This document shows positions 19,004-29,128 of a stretch of DNA of 64,000 bases, piece by piece. Every line of letters starts with the position of its first letter. Position 1 is the stretch's first letter. The stretch is taken from contig VFIW01000102.1 in assembly GCA_006386115.1 (NCBI GenBank), positions 86,785 to 150,784 of the forward strand, in the 5' to 3' direction. Source of the DNA: Globisporangium splendens. Lineage: Eukaryota > Oomycota > Peronosporomycetes > Pythiales > Pythiaceae. The notes under the pieces are model-generated. The model made no database searches. It had not been told where the DNA came from and saw only the letters and a program-made list of their open reading frames with translations. The translations under genes and the position numbers were made by a program.

Positions 19004-21967
19004 TCAATGTGACGTTGTGCCCCCTGCCGCGCGATGGTTCCCCCCGGACCCGTGCGCGCGGCCTTCTTGGTGTCGCTGGTGCTGCCGTGCTCTGTGCTGG
19101 CCGCAGTGCCAGTTCCACACGCATCGACTATTGCGGATGCAGTGGCACGACAGCGTTGTGTTCAGGCGGCGGGCGTCGCGCTTGAGGAGCCCCAGCAACT
19201 CCGTGTACACGGTGAAGTTGCTGGGGTGGACTGAGCCCAGCGACCCGTACACAATGGCGCTTGTGTGTACGCGCCATCCTTGCCGCTCCAGCGCCGCCGC
19301 GATTGGCTGGTACTTCGCGATCTTGTGTTCGCGGCTGTGCTGGAGCGACGAGCTGGCGGGCTGGTCGTTGGGCTGGTCCTCGAAGGTGATCGCGAGGTCC
19401 ACGATCACCATGGTCTTGGAGCGCGCGTCGCGCACCTGGATGTCTGGCCGCCACGCCGGTCCGTCGAACTCTGGCACTGTCTGGTTGAGTCGGACCTCGG
19501 TGCCGGCGTGGCGACCCTTGATGGCGGCGTTGATTGCTGCACCAATCTGCTCGAGCGCGCCGTCGTGGCGCTGGCGGATCACGTCCATGTTCGTTTCACA
19601 ATGGTTCAGGACGTGCGCCAGCGTCTCGGTGCGCGAGCAGTTTGGTGCGCGACAGGTGGCGTTGGCGCGCTGGCGGCGTCGCTTGAGTGTCGCGTTGGTG
19701 TCGAGTTGGTTGAGGCGGGCCTGGAGCGCGAAGCGGTAGTCCGCGTCCCATAGGCCCACCCTGCACGACACAAAGTGGCTGCCAGCCTGTCCGTGTGCTC
19801 GCACCGTGCGCCCCTGGTCGCTCATGCTCTGCCACTTGTGCTTGTGGCGCAGACGGGTGTGGAGCTTCACGTGCCGCAACACCGTTTTGTGGGTGAGCCA
19901 CTTGCGGTGGTGCGGCGCACGGAGGTGGAGGGGACCGTTCGGGGCGTCAGGCGCGTCGGCAGTCGGCTCGCGCGTCTCGAACCGGAGCTGCAGCGTCTTC
20001 AGGTGACGCTGGACATCGCTCCACAGCGAGCCGATGTCACCGTTGCGCCGTTTGATGGTCGCGTGGGGAGAGGCGGCGAGCTCACTGTTGAGAAAGAGCT
20101 GCACGAGCTCGTCGTCTCGTCCCTGCCAGTGGTCTGCGTCCAGCGCATAGCACTTTTGGACCACTTGGCGGACCTGCGCGCGCGCGATTGCCTGCACGGC
20201 GGCGTCTTTCGAGTGGAGCATCTGCCACCCGTGGGCAATCTGCAGGGCTTTGTGGAGCTCCACGAGTGGCAGAAGCCCCAGACCGCCGCTCGACACGGGC
20301 GCGTAGAGTAGCTCGTTGGTGGCGTTCGCGGGGAGGCGCAGGAGATGCCGGAACCCCTTTGCCACTGCGCGGTCGAAGCCCTCCAGCTGCGACTGCAGCG
20401 GTCGGAGGTGGCGTAGCGCGTACTCGATGCGCGGGTACAGGTAGACCTTGATGGCCTTGAGTACCTGCCACGGTGCCAACCCCGAACGCAGCAGTGCAAC
20501 GGCGTCGTGCTTCAGCTCCGCGAGCTTCGGTGCGAGCTGCACCCGACGCTGCACGTGGTCGAATCCATCGCCCACCCCAAGGTAGGCATAGCTCGACTGG
20601 AGGGTGAGGCGGGCAATGGCGTCGCCGTGTAGCTGGAGCTGCAGCGTGTCATCGATGGCGGGGTTGCCGCGCGCAGAGGTTGTCACTGGCAGCAGCGCGC
20701 ACTTGCTTGCGTTCGCGCGCAGTCCCGTCCATCGGAGGAACCGAGCGACAGTGTCGTGGCATTGCTGGATGCCGGCGGCACTGTCGCTGAACACCTTGAA
20801 GTCATCCGCGTACGCGGTCGTGCATGGACGGACTCCGTCCGCCAGGGGTACGACGACGCCTAGTAGCCGCTGCAGAGCCCGCAAGAGAGGGATCAACGCT
20901 GAGGTGAACAGCAGCGGGCTCAGCGGGCACCCTTGGTAGACGCCGACCTCCTGGCGGACGGGGTCCGTGGCGCCGTCGGCTGCGTTGCCGATGACGAAAA
21001 ACGAGTCCGCGTAGATGTCCTTGCACCGCTGGAGGAACGCAGTGTCGACTCCGAGGCGGGCGAGGACGCTCCACATCAGGGGCTGCAGCATCGAGCCGAA
21101 GGCGTTCCGCAAGTCGTACCAGACGGCGTACAGCTTCCGATGGAGCCGACGCGTCTGGTCGAGGAGCGAGGATGCCACGAAGTCGTGCTCGTGGCATCCT
21201 TTGAACTCCCGGAAGCCTTTCTGGGTGGTGGTGAAGCGCTCGTTCGCCTCGAGCCACCGCGACAGTCGGCGCGCCAGCAGCCCTGAGTAGATCTTGTAGA
21301 TGGCCTGCTGCAGGCAGATCGGTCGCCAATTGTTTGGGTCGGCGCGGTCGCCTTTCTTGTGCAGCAGGCGCACCAGACCCACCTTCCACGTCGAAGGCAC
21401 GCGGTGGTGTCAACAGCAGCATTGGTATGCCGCGTGGAGGAGCGGCAGGAGCTGGAGTCGAAAGCGCTTGAGCACGTCGTAGCCCACTCCGTCCAGGCCG
21501 GGGCTGGAGGAGGCGACGACGCGGTCGAGCTGGTCCTCGACCTCGCCCAGCGAGAGCTCGTCGGCGAACGCATCGGCGGCTTGGTCCGGTGGTGGCAGAG
21601 CGTCGAGCGCAGCGCGAAAGTCGGCTCCCCGCGCGTCGTCGAAGTCGAAGTGTTCGCGCGGCGTGTTAACGCCCGCGAAATGCGTGTGGAGCGTCGCGCG
21701 GTCGATGGGGCACGTGCTCGCGTTCGCTGGAGGCTCGGTGCCGTCGGGTGCGGCGGCGCGCAGGATGCTCTCGACGCAGGCGCGCTCGTTCGTGGCGAAC
21801 TGGCGGCGGAGGTCGGACTGGTCTTGTGCCGTGCGGATGCGGCCGACTCGACGCCGGGCGTTGCGGATGGAGCGCTGGTCGGTCGATGTCGAGCGCTGCA
21901 CGGCTGCCAGGTTGTCGAGCGCCTCGTCGAGGCGGTGCTCGCGTTGGTGCCTGGTCACGCGCGGCGG
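19004..21967 (-). pseudogene. Ut-A polyprotein, C-terminal part (RT and restriction-like endonuclease)
   Basis: It continues the Ut-A frame after the copia insertion (HRLDEALDNL onward). An in-frame TGA at 21410-21412 lies just before VPSTWKVGLVRLLHKKGD, so the RT is cut off from the N-terminus. Reverse transcriptase: NWRPICLQQAIYKIYSGLL, WYDLRNAFGSM (first catalytic Asp), VYQGCPLSPLL and the YADDFKVFSD active site. Near the end is the CCHC knuckle CRAPNCSRTETLAHVLNHC (C-x4-C-x7-H-x4-C), followed by the endonuclease motif WRPDIQV...VIVDLAITFED...HKIAKY. The protein ends at 19004 with a short basic His/Gly tail instead of the long Pro/Arg tail of the other copies. Confidence 0.78.
21963..21967. 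repeat. Target-site duplication (left) of the copia element
   Basis: GGCGG flanks the left LTR and is repeated at 26760-26764. Removing the element and one copy restores the Ut-A reading frame. Confidence 0.85.
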
Positions 21968-22233
21968 TGTTGGTTCTGAGTCAAATTGGAAAGTGATTTT
22001 ATTGATGGTTATGCACACTCAGTCTGCTCCTCTCGTGCACTGTGAGAGCCTCCTCTGGGGCTTCTCTTGCAGAGTGTAATGAGTCCTCTGAGGGTACCCT
22101 CACCTGAGCAAATGACTTGGTCTCGATATGTAAAAGTGCAACTTACCCAAATACTTGACTTGTGTATCGGGAACTGCAAACTCGTTCCGCACTGGCAAAA
22201 GATGCACACAAAGAAGTGCAACTCCGTTCAACA
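21968..22233 (-). repeat. 3' LTR of the copia element
   Basis: 266 bp with TGTTG..CAACA ends. It matches 26494-26759 at every position I compared. Confidence 0.9.
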
Positions 22234-22250
22234 CTCCCACTCGCTTCTTC
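22234..22250 (-). other. Polypurine tract of the copia element
   Basis: GAAGAAGCGAGTGGGAG on the minus strand immediately before the 3' LTR, the expected plus-strand primer. Confidence 0.65.
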
Positions 22251-22272
22251 ATGTTTGCAGCGCTCTCGCTTG

Positions 22273-23928
22273 TCAATTGGCGGACTGTTTTCCCAGGTCT
22301 TGAATGCCACACGCCAAACGCAGGAACTCGAAACGCTTTGTCGGCAACACTTTTGTCAGGATGTCGGCCAGTTGCCTTTCTGTCTCGACGTAGCGCACGT
22401 CGATGTGCTGTGCTTTCACTTTCTCCCGGACAAAATGATAACGAATGTCGATGTGTTTCGCACGTCCCTGGTATCCCATGTTCTTCGTCAATGCAATCGC
22501 ACCCTGGCTGTCTTCAAATAACGTGGTCGGCTTGTCCTGCATTGCTTGGAGATCAGCGAGCAGTGCTCGAGTCCACATGATCTCCTGCGCGCAGAGACTC
22601 GCTGCCATATATTCTGCCTCAGAAGAACTCAGCGCTACGGATTTCTGTGCCTTGCTTTTATACACTACTGGGCCACCGTTGACAATCAGGATCACGCCGG
22701 ATATCGAGCGGCGATCGTCGGCGTTCGAAGCCCAGTCGGCGTCGCTATACGCTGTCAATCTTGATTTGTCTTTGCCTCCGGAATACTTGATGCCATACTC
22801 GCGGGTGGTCGAGAGGTACCGCAGCACCCTGATCGCTTCTCTCCAATGCGCCTCGCCTGGATCTTCAACGTAGCGACTGAGGTGCCCGACCGCAAAAGAT
22901 ATGTCTGGCCTGGTGCAAATCGACACGTAAAGCAGACACCCGATCAGCGATCGGTACGGTTTGTTTCTCATCATGCCTCTCTCTTTCTCGTTGTTCGGGC
23001 AGTCTTGCATCGACGTCTTGGCACTGGCGATGCATGGGTTCTCAACAGCTTTGGCGCTCTCCTGATTGAACCGTTCAGTGATGTCTCGAATGTACTGGGT
23101 TTGCTTGACTGTGGTCGTGCGACTTGCTTGGTTCTGGCTGATTTCCATCCCGAGCACGTACTTGGCAGCACCGAGCTCCTTCAGTTGGAAGTGTTCCTGC
23201 AATTGCAATTTGATTTTCTCCACTGTCGCTGGGTCCCTTGCCGCGATGAGCATGTCATCGACATACAAACACAAGTACACCACATTTGCGTCACGCTTCA
23301 GCACGTAGATACACGGGTCGACGTCAGATGCTGTAAAGCCCATCGCGTCAAGCACACGGTGGATTGTCTGATTCCACTCGTAGGACGCTTGTTTCAGCCC
23401 ATAGAGTGACTTTCGCAGACGACAAACTGTGTCGACAGGCGCATCCACTCCGTCGGGAACCGCCATGACCACAACATCTCTCAACGTCGCGTTCAGGAAA
23501 GCAGTGTCGACGTCGAACTGGAGGATGATGAAACCCAAATCAGTGCAAATCGCCAGGAACACGCGAATGGAGTTCATATTCGCCACTGGTGAGTACGTCT
23601 CGAAGTAGTTCACACCGAACTCCTGGCCGTAGCTCAGAGCGAGAACTCGTGCCTTGTGACGAACGACATCACCGACTTCATTCTTTTTTCTCGCAAACAG
23701 CCACTTCGTGCCGATGACTTTCATTCCCTCCTCTCGCGGTACGATGTCCCAAGTTCCGTTGCGGATGTGGGCCGCGATCTCAGAATTGATAGCAGGCTCC
23801 CATAGGTGACGTTCATTACCGGTCATTGCTTGCCGAAATGTCGTCGGCACGTCTGGTGCGTACGCGACATCAGCGGCAAAACTGTATTCCTCACCCTCGT
23901 CAACACGCGTTCGCTTCGTAGCTCGGGC
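22273..23928 (-). pseudogene. Copia reverse transcriptase and RNase H segment
   Basis: In frame with the integrase segment but separated from it by one TGA. RT motifs: FARKKNEVGDVVRHKARVLA, FDVDTAFLNATL (catalytic Asp), YGLKQASYEW and the YVDDMLIA active site. RNase H: YSDADWASNADDRRSISG, then KSVALSSSEAEYMAAS and a final HIDIRYHFVREKV. It ends at 22273 near the polypurine tract. Apart from the stop it looks complete. Confidence 0.85.
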
Positions 23929-25410
23929 TCAACTGCCATTTGAGTCGTCATCGAGTCTCCCACTTGGCTGGTTGAACAGTACAATGGAGTCAGGGACTGG
24001 ACTCGAAGTCTGGTCTGAGTTCACGGTGAGCATTGGATTCGCTTGCCCAATAGAATCTGCAATCGAGCCAGAAACTCTTGGTGATGTCTGGAACCTCGAT
24101 CTCAGGCGAGAGTTCAACGTTGGGTGAAACACCACCGCGTTGCTGCTTGTTGACGGTAGTTCGCGGACAACAAGCTCATTGGTTTGCTCTCCGTCACTCA
24201 TCCTGACATCGCCATCTGCACGTGGGTGTTGAATGTCATCATAGGTCTCGCGTACTTGCAATTGTTCAGCTTTAGTACCTTCGTGTTCTTCACGAGCGCC
24301 TACGTCGCGCATCTCAACATCTGGATTGCAATTTCCACCCACACTATCAACCAGCATGGTGTCTCGGTCGTTGTCGTACTCATCTCGCCAGAAGACGACC
24401 TCGCTCACGTCGCGCGGCTCAATGTCGCTGTAGATTCCGTCTACCTCTCGCTCATCTACGATCAACGAGCGACTCATCTTCACCTTGTTCGTTGAGATGT
24501 CAAGCACTCTGTACGCCTTGGCTTGGTCAGAGTAGCCCAAGTGCATGCATTTGTAGCTCTTGGCGTCCAGCTTGGTGCGATTTTCTTTCTCGATGTGAGC
24601 ATAGCCAATCGAGCCGAACACACGGAGGTGATCCATTCGCGGTGGTTTTCCGTAGCAAACCTCATACGGAGTGGAGTGTGGGTGCGCAGCATTCGTCATG
24701 CGGTTCGTGAGGTAAATGGCGGTGTTGGCTGCCTCCGCCCACCACTTGTAGTCAACTCGCTTGTAGTGCAGCATCGACCTTGCCATCTCAATCACGGATC
24801 TGTTCATGCGCTCGACGAGGCCGTTCTGCTGCGGGCTATATGGAGTGGTCAGCTGATGCACAATGCCACTAGCTGCACAAACTGCATCAAACGCTTTGTT
24901 CACGAACTCGGAGCCATTGTCGGTTCTCACCTTCTTGATCCGATTGCCAGTCTGGTTCTCAAGAAGAGCCTTGAACTCTTGGAACTTGGTCGACACCTCG
25001 CTCTTCTTCTTCAAAAAATACCCGGTCACATGCCGCGAGAAGTCATCCACGAAGAGAAGAATGTAGCGCGATCCACCGCTACTTTGTGTCTTCATTGGCC
25101 CCATGACGTCTGAGTGGATCAGCTCGAGGACGCTCGATGTCTTCACATGACTGGGCTGCTTAGGAAACGATGCCACAGTCATTTTTCCTTTCGCGCATCC
25201 ACCGCAGATACCACCTGTACCCTTGGTGAGCGTTGGCAACCCCACAGTCACCGGCTGCGACTTGCGCACTCGTTCAAAGCTGGGATGGCCCAGTCGGGCG
25301 TGCCAGAGCTCCCACTCGGACTGCCGTTCCGAGTGCTCTACCATCAATGCAGCTGGCGGAGAGCAGTGCAGCTTGTACACGTTGCCGCATTTTGGAACGC
25401 TCATCACCAC
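23929..25410 (-). pseudogene. Copia integrase segment
   Basis: It begins in the frame that overlaps the end of the protease segment (MSVPKCGNVYKL). It shows the GAG-pre-integrase zinc site (HARLGHPSFERV with CGGCAKGKM) and then the integrase core: DVMGPMKTQSSGGSRYILLF, VRTDNGSEF and SPQQNGLVERMNRS carry the D,D-35-E residues. A linker rich in Asp/Glu follows. The frame stops at a TGA (23929-23931), and the RT continues in the same frame right after it. Confidence 0.83.
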
Positions 25411-26489
25411 AAGCCGTTTTTCTTTATCACGCAGGAGTCGATGCCGAACTCCACATTCATGCCATTTGCAGTGATCTTTGCAATTGAGAGAAGTCGTCTG
25501 TCGAGCCCTGGAATGAAGAGCACGTTCTTCACTGTCGCTTGCTTCCCGTTCTTTAGTGCAATCACGATGTCTCCTGTGCCAACAGCACTCATCGTCGCTC
25601 CATCAGCGATTGTGATTGCGACTGCGTTCTCAAGTGTCTCATACATGGTGAAGTCGTCCTTGAACGGCGTCATGTGCGACGATGCTCCACTATCCAAGAG
25701 CCAGCCGTCACTTTTGACGTTGCTAGCCATGAACGTCAGTTCGTCGCTCTCGCTCTTCATTCGCTGGTTGCAGCTGACGGCTTTGTGGCCAAGTTTGCCG
25801 CACGCGTAGCACTTGCCGCCAAACGTGCCTGTCTTCGGCCTCTGCTTGCCAAAACTCGCCTTCTTGGTGTTCTTGTGTCTGCTCCCAGTAGCACGAGCCT
25901 TGAACGCAGTTTCACTCGACACCTTCACCTTGTGCTTCTCGTCCTCTTTCAGAAGTTTCTCCTTCACGTCGATCAAAGTTGGATTGAGCGTGTTCTCAAT
26001 GATGGACACCAGGATGTCAAACTCACTAGGCATGCTGCCAAGTAGGATGACAAGCTGTCGACCCTCGTCCATCGGCGCACCAACGGCTTCCATCGAAACG
26101 ACCAACTCATCGAAGCGGTCAAGGTGCGCCGCCACAGTCGACCCAAGTTCCATATTGAACTCGTGGAGACGGCGAGTCATTGCCACGCGATTCTGCAGGT
26201 TGGCGCGGTTGTAGAACTCGGACAGCGTCACCCATGCTTGCTTGGCCGTGTTCGCGCGTCGGATCTTGGTCTGGTGCTCGAGCTGGACGCCTTGCGCGAT
26301 AATCGCAAAGGCCCTCATGTCCTTGACTTTCCACTCTTCGTCGCCTCCAGTCTTCTCCACGACGATATGCTCGAGCAGACCCTTCTTCGCCAGGGTCATC
26401 CGCATGTTGAACTCCCAGTGAAACCAATTGTCGGATCCGAGCAAATCCGACGGTGCCTTCATTGTTGTGCCCACAGCCTTTGGGCTCAT
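25404..26489 (-). CDS. Copia Gag and protease segment
   Basis: From the ATG at 26489 the frame encodes a UBN2-type capsid region (WFHWEFNMRMTLAKKGLLEH, YNRANLQNRVAMTRRLHEF), a basic linker, one zinc knuckle CYACGKLGHKAVSC and the aspartic protease start WLLDSGASSHMT with LSIAKI further on. It ends at 25404, where similarity continues in the overlapping frame at 25410. Most copia elements have a single gag-pol frame, so the break is either a small deletion or a recoding point; I favour deletion. Confidence 0.85.
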   Translation of the reverse strand: MSPKAVGTTMKAPSDLLGSDNWFHWEFNMRMTLAKKGLLEHIVVEKTGGDEEWKVKDMRAFAIIAQGVQLEHQTKIRRANTAKQAWVTLSEFYNRANLQNRVAMTRRLHEFNMELGSTVAAHLDRFDELVVSMEAVGAPMDEGRQLVILLGSMPSEFDILVSIIENTLNPTLIDVKEKLLKEDEKHKVKVSSETAFKARATGSRHKNTKKASFGKQRPKTGTFGGKCYACGKLGHKAVSCNQRMKSESDELTFMASNVKSDGWLLDSGASSHMTPFKDDFTMYETLENAVAITIADGATMSAVGTGDIVIALKNGKQATVKNVLFIPGLDRRLLSIAKITANGMNVEFGIDSCVIKKNGLW

Positions 26490-26493
26490 AACT
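26477..26493 (-). other. Primer-binding site (internal tRNA-Met) overlapping the gag start
   Basis: Directly after the 5' LTR the minus strand reads AGTTATGAGCCCAAAGG. It is complementary to a methionine tRNA anticodon stem-loop (..GGGCUCAUAAC..), as in copia, which primes from a half tRNA-Met. The ATG inside this site is also the first codon of gag. Confidence 0.6.
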
Positions 26494-26759
26494 TGTTGGT
26501 TCTGAGTCAAATTGGAAAGTGATTTTATTGATGGTTATGCACACTCAGTCTGCTCCTCTCGTGCACTGTGAGAGCCTCCTCTGGGGCTTCTCTTGCAGAG
26601 TGTAATGAGTCCTCTGAGGGTACCCTCACCTGAGCAAATGACTTGGTCTCGATATGTAAAAGTGCAACTTACCCAAATACTTGACTTGTGTATCGGGAAC
26701 TGCAAACTCGTTCCGCACTGGCAAAAGATGCACACAAAGAAGTGCAACTCCGTTCAACA
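26494..26759 (-). repeat. 5' LTR of the copia element
   Basis: 266 bp, TGTTG..CAACA ends, same sequence as 21968-22233. On the minus strand it precedes the primer-binding site. Confidence 0.9.
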
Positions 26760-26764
26760 GGCGG
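26760..26764. repeat. Target-site duplication (right) of the copia element
   Basis: GGCGG directly after the right LTR, matching 21963-21967. Confidence 0.85.
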
Positions 26765-28822
26765 TCGAGGCGAGCAGGATTGCGGGCGCGTTGGACGGGG
26801 GCTGGCGTTCCGTGGGGGGCTCCTGGTCGGCACCGCAAATGGTGCGAGGAGTTCACGGAGGCGCACAGGGATGGCGCTGATGTAGCCCTCCCCGGAACGC
26901 CAGCCGTCGGCGTCCGCAATCTTGCTCGCCATGTCGTTCGCGAAGCGCTCGAGCGTGCGCGCTGCGGCGTCGAACTCGTCCTCCGAGGGCTGGCGGAGGC
27001 GGAGGCGCGGCTGCTGAGCTGGCGCCGAGCCGGGGCCGATCTGGAGCGTCGGAAAAATCTCGCCCCCGTCGCGCATCGCGATGTCGGCTTCGACGTCGGC
27101 GTCGGTCTCGTCGTCCGCAGCCGTCGTTGCAGCCGTCACGCTCGCCATCGCTGCGCTGTCCGTCGTGGCCTCCAGCAGCTGGACCAGGGTCGCTGGTGTT
27201 GGTTCGGGGTTCGCTTGCTGGTGGTCGCGTCGGAGTGGAGGGCCCCAGCGTGTGTGAGTGCGTCGCGGAGGCCGCGTCACATTCACGAGCACTCTGGGTC
27301 CCCATCGCGTGCGGCGGCGGCGCGCGGTCGCGGGGTCGGTCGGCACAGGTGCTGCTGCGCCATTGTGGTGCGGCTCTGGGAGCGCATCCACGTGTGCAGC
27401 GATGTCCTCGTCGTCGTCGTTGAGGCGTCGGCGTTTGCCACCAATCCGCAGCGCGGACGGTGGCGAGAGGGCGCGCGGCACGGGGGGGACGTGCGCACGC
27501 CGGGGGGGTTGGGCGGCAGCGGGGGGCACAGTGCTCTGCTGCGTGGCTGCGTCTGCGGTCGCGGTGGCGCTCGGTGCGTCTGCCGCGGTCGCAAGCGCAG
27601 CCGGCAAAATGCTGCCAAAGGCGGGGGATGCAACATCATGCAAGACGCCGGCGGACGCGAGGTCGTCGCGTTCGTCGGCGCCGAGAGACATACCTGCGGT
27701 GTTGGCCGCTGCGGTGCGCGCGGCGGCGGCGGCCGAGAGCGCGCTCTCTGGACATTCGCGCGCGTGCTTGGTCGCCGCCGCACGCGAGAAAAAGCTCACG
27801 CCGCACGCGCACCCGCTGTGGAAGTGGTCCACGAAGCGGGTGTTGCGGTGCGCGGAGCGCCGATGCTGTTGGAGCGCGGCGAGATCCCGCGCGGTGTGCG
27901 CACACAACGTGCACTCAAAGAGCGCGGCGTTGTGCGCGTACACCGCCAGCGCCACGTCTTGGGAGCTGCCGTCAAGCGGCTGCAAGAGTTCACGGGGGGA
28001 AGACGGTGGCGCTGGTGCTGGGATCTCGTCACGCTCGGTGGCGAGGTCGGGTGCTCGCCCATCGGCGAGCGATTCGCCTCGTTCTGGGCGAGCACAAGGG
28101 GGGTCAGGGAGAGCGGGGGGCGCGCGGTCGGCGAGGGAGTCGGCGGCGGTCGGCGGGAGAGTCGCTGGTGGCCGGAGCGAGCCAGTGTGGCTGGCGCGGT
28201 CGAGGGGGGCTTCGGCTGGCGTCGGGGCTCGAGGCGCTGCTGTTGGGGCAGCGCCATCAGCTCGGTTCTCGGTCAGTGGGAGACCGAGAAAAGCTGGGGG
28301 GAGGGCGCGTCCGCTCGGATCTTGGACCCGTCCGCCCGGAGCGGATCGGGCGGACGGCGCTTCGATGTCAAAAACGAGCTGCGGCGCGGAGGACGGCGCG
28401 ATTCTGTCATTTCTGCCAGAGGTCGTCCGCGCCGCAGCACGTTGAGGTGCAATGGGCGCAGCAGGTTGCGCACCCGTGCCCGAAGTTGCAGCGTCTGGGG
28501 GTGGCTGGGGGCCCGGGAAGCTTGCACCTCCCGCGGCGACTCGAAGGGGGTCTTGCGGCTCCCAGCCGGCTCCAAACGTGAAGCACGGCATGGGCGGCTG
28601 GTCCCCCAGCGGATCCTCTGGTGGATCCCCCAGTGGATCCGCTGGCGGATCCCCTCGGAGGTCCACTGTCGGGTCCGCTGGGCGAGAGGGCGCGGTGCTC
28701 ATCTCCTCCCCGCCAGCTGCGCTATAAAAAGACGCGTCGCTGGCGAGGCTGCTCTGACTGGCTGTGGAGCACTCGCTGTCCGTGGACGGGGAGCGGTCGC
28801 GCAGCGGCCAGAAGAAGCGCAT
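26760..28822 (-). pseudogene. Ut-A polyprotein, N-terminal part
   Basis: It starts MRFFWPLRDRSPSTDSE, collinear with the MRLYWPRFETRDRADS start of the other Utopia copies, which fixes the ATG at 28822. It is very Pro/Ala/Arg-rich, including tandem DP-(P/L)-GD repeats near residues 55-80. Two zinc fingers follow: FECTLCAHTARDLAAL with a HxxxxH end, and CACG..H...C. Next are a KRRR patch and two TRWGP repeats. The segment RLRLRQPSEDEFDAAARTLE matches RLQLRALSENEDEKSRAIIE of the other copies. The RNase H that precedes this segment in Ut-1 to Ut-5 is absent. The frame runs into the copia target site at 26760. Confidence 0.75.
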
Positions 28823-28933
28823 CCTCTCTAAACTAACTAAATTCAGTACGAGACTAAAATTAGAAGAAAGAGAGAGTGTGCGCGGAGAGAGAGGGATGGG
28901 AGGAAGTCGGAAAGTAGAAAGAGTCAAGTGTAG

Positions 28934-29086
28934 TGGGCCTCGCCGGGGGAGAGTGCAATCCCCGGGAGACCAGTCGCAGGCTCACAACAAGCTGCTCTGC
29001 CAGGCGACACCCTCAAAAATGAATGTGAAAATAAAGCCGGGTTTGTCGCCCGGCAATCAGTTTTCACACTGATTAGAACAGAGAAA
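28934..29086 (-). ncRNA. U2 snRNA, 3' portion only (downstream of Ut-1)
   Basis: Minus strand: CTCTGTTCTAATCAG, stem IIa ATCAGT/ACTGAT, stem IIb GCCGGG/CCCGGC around CGACAAA, a T-rich Sm-like stretch, stem III with GCAGCTTGTTG, and stem IV CCGGGGATTGCAC with CCCCCGG. Stem III differs from the 36153, 43536, 52136 and 59373 copies, so this is an older or separate U2 version. It lies between Ut-1 and the Ut-A start. Confidence 0.72.
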
Positions 29087-29128
29087 GAATGTATATTTAC
29101 CAATTAACGATCAAATAAAGAGGTTACC

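Larger units (their letters stand above)
21968..26759 (-). mobile_element. Ty1/copia LTR retrotransposon inserted in Ut-A
   Basis: A complete-length 4.8-kb element in minus orientation: 266-bp LTRs at both ends that look identical, a 5-bp target duplication, a primer-binding site against tRNA-Met, a polypurine tract, and gag-protease-integrase-RT-RNase H in copia order. Identical LTRs mean a recent insertion, yet the coding region has one frame break (about 25410) and one in-frame stop (23929-23931), so as it stands it is probably non-autonomous. Confidence 0.92.
18850..28933 (-). mobile_element. Ut-A: Utopia-like U2-associated non-LTR retrotransposon, without RNase H, interrupted by copia
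   Basis: The element runs on the minus strand from just below the U2 remnant at 28934-29086 to its own downstream U2 remnant at 18695-18849. Its reading frame (start 28822, stop 19004) is split by the copia element at 21968-26759 and by a TGA at 21410-21412. It is markedly more GC-rich than Ut-1 to Ut-5 and shares only their general layout (zinc fingers, RT, CCHC, restriction-like endonuclease). The RNase H of the other copies is missing. It has a 3' UTR of about 150 bp and only about 110 bp between the preceding U2 remnant and its ATG. Confidence 0.8.

Noticed and set aside
22273..26489. Treating the copia frame break and TGA as programmed recoding
   Set aside because: No slippery heptamer or clear readthrough context was recognised, and copia elements normally use one frame.
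26681..28831. Plus-strand open frame of 716 codons opposite Ut-A
   Set aside because: Very Arg/Gly/Ala-rich antisense of GC-rich coding DNA. The minus strand carries the zinc fingers.
28924..28934. TCAAGTGTAGT on the plus strand, like the U2 branch-recognition region
   Set aside because: It is on the opposite strand to the U2 remnant, lies at its 3' end rather than its 5' side, and is only 11 bases long, so chance is likely.
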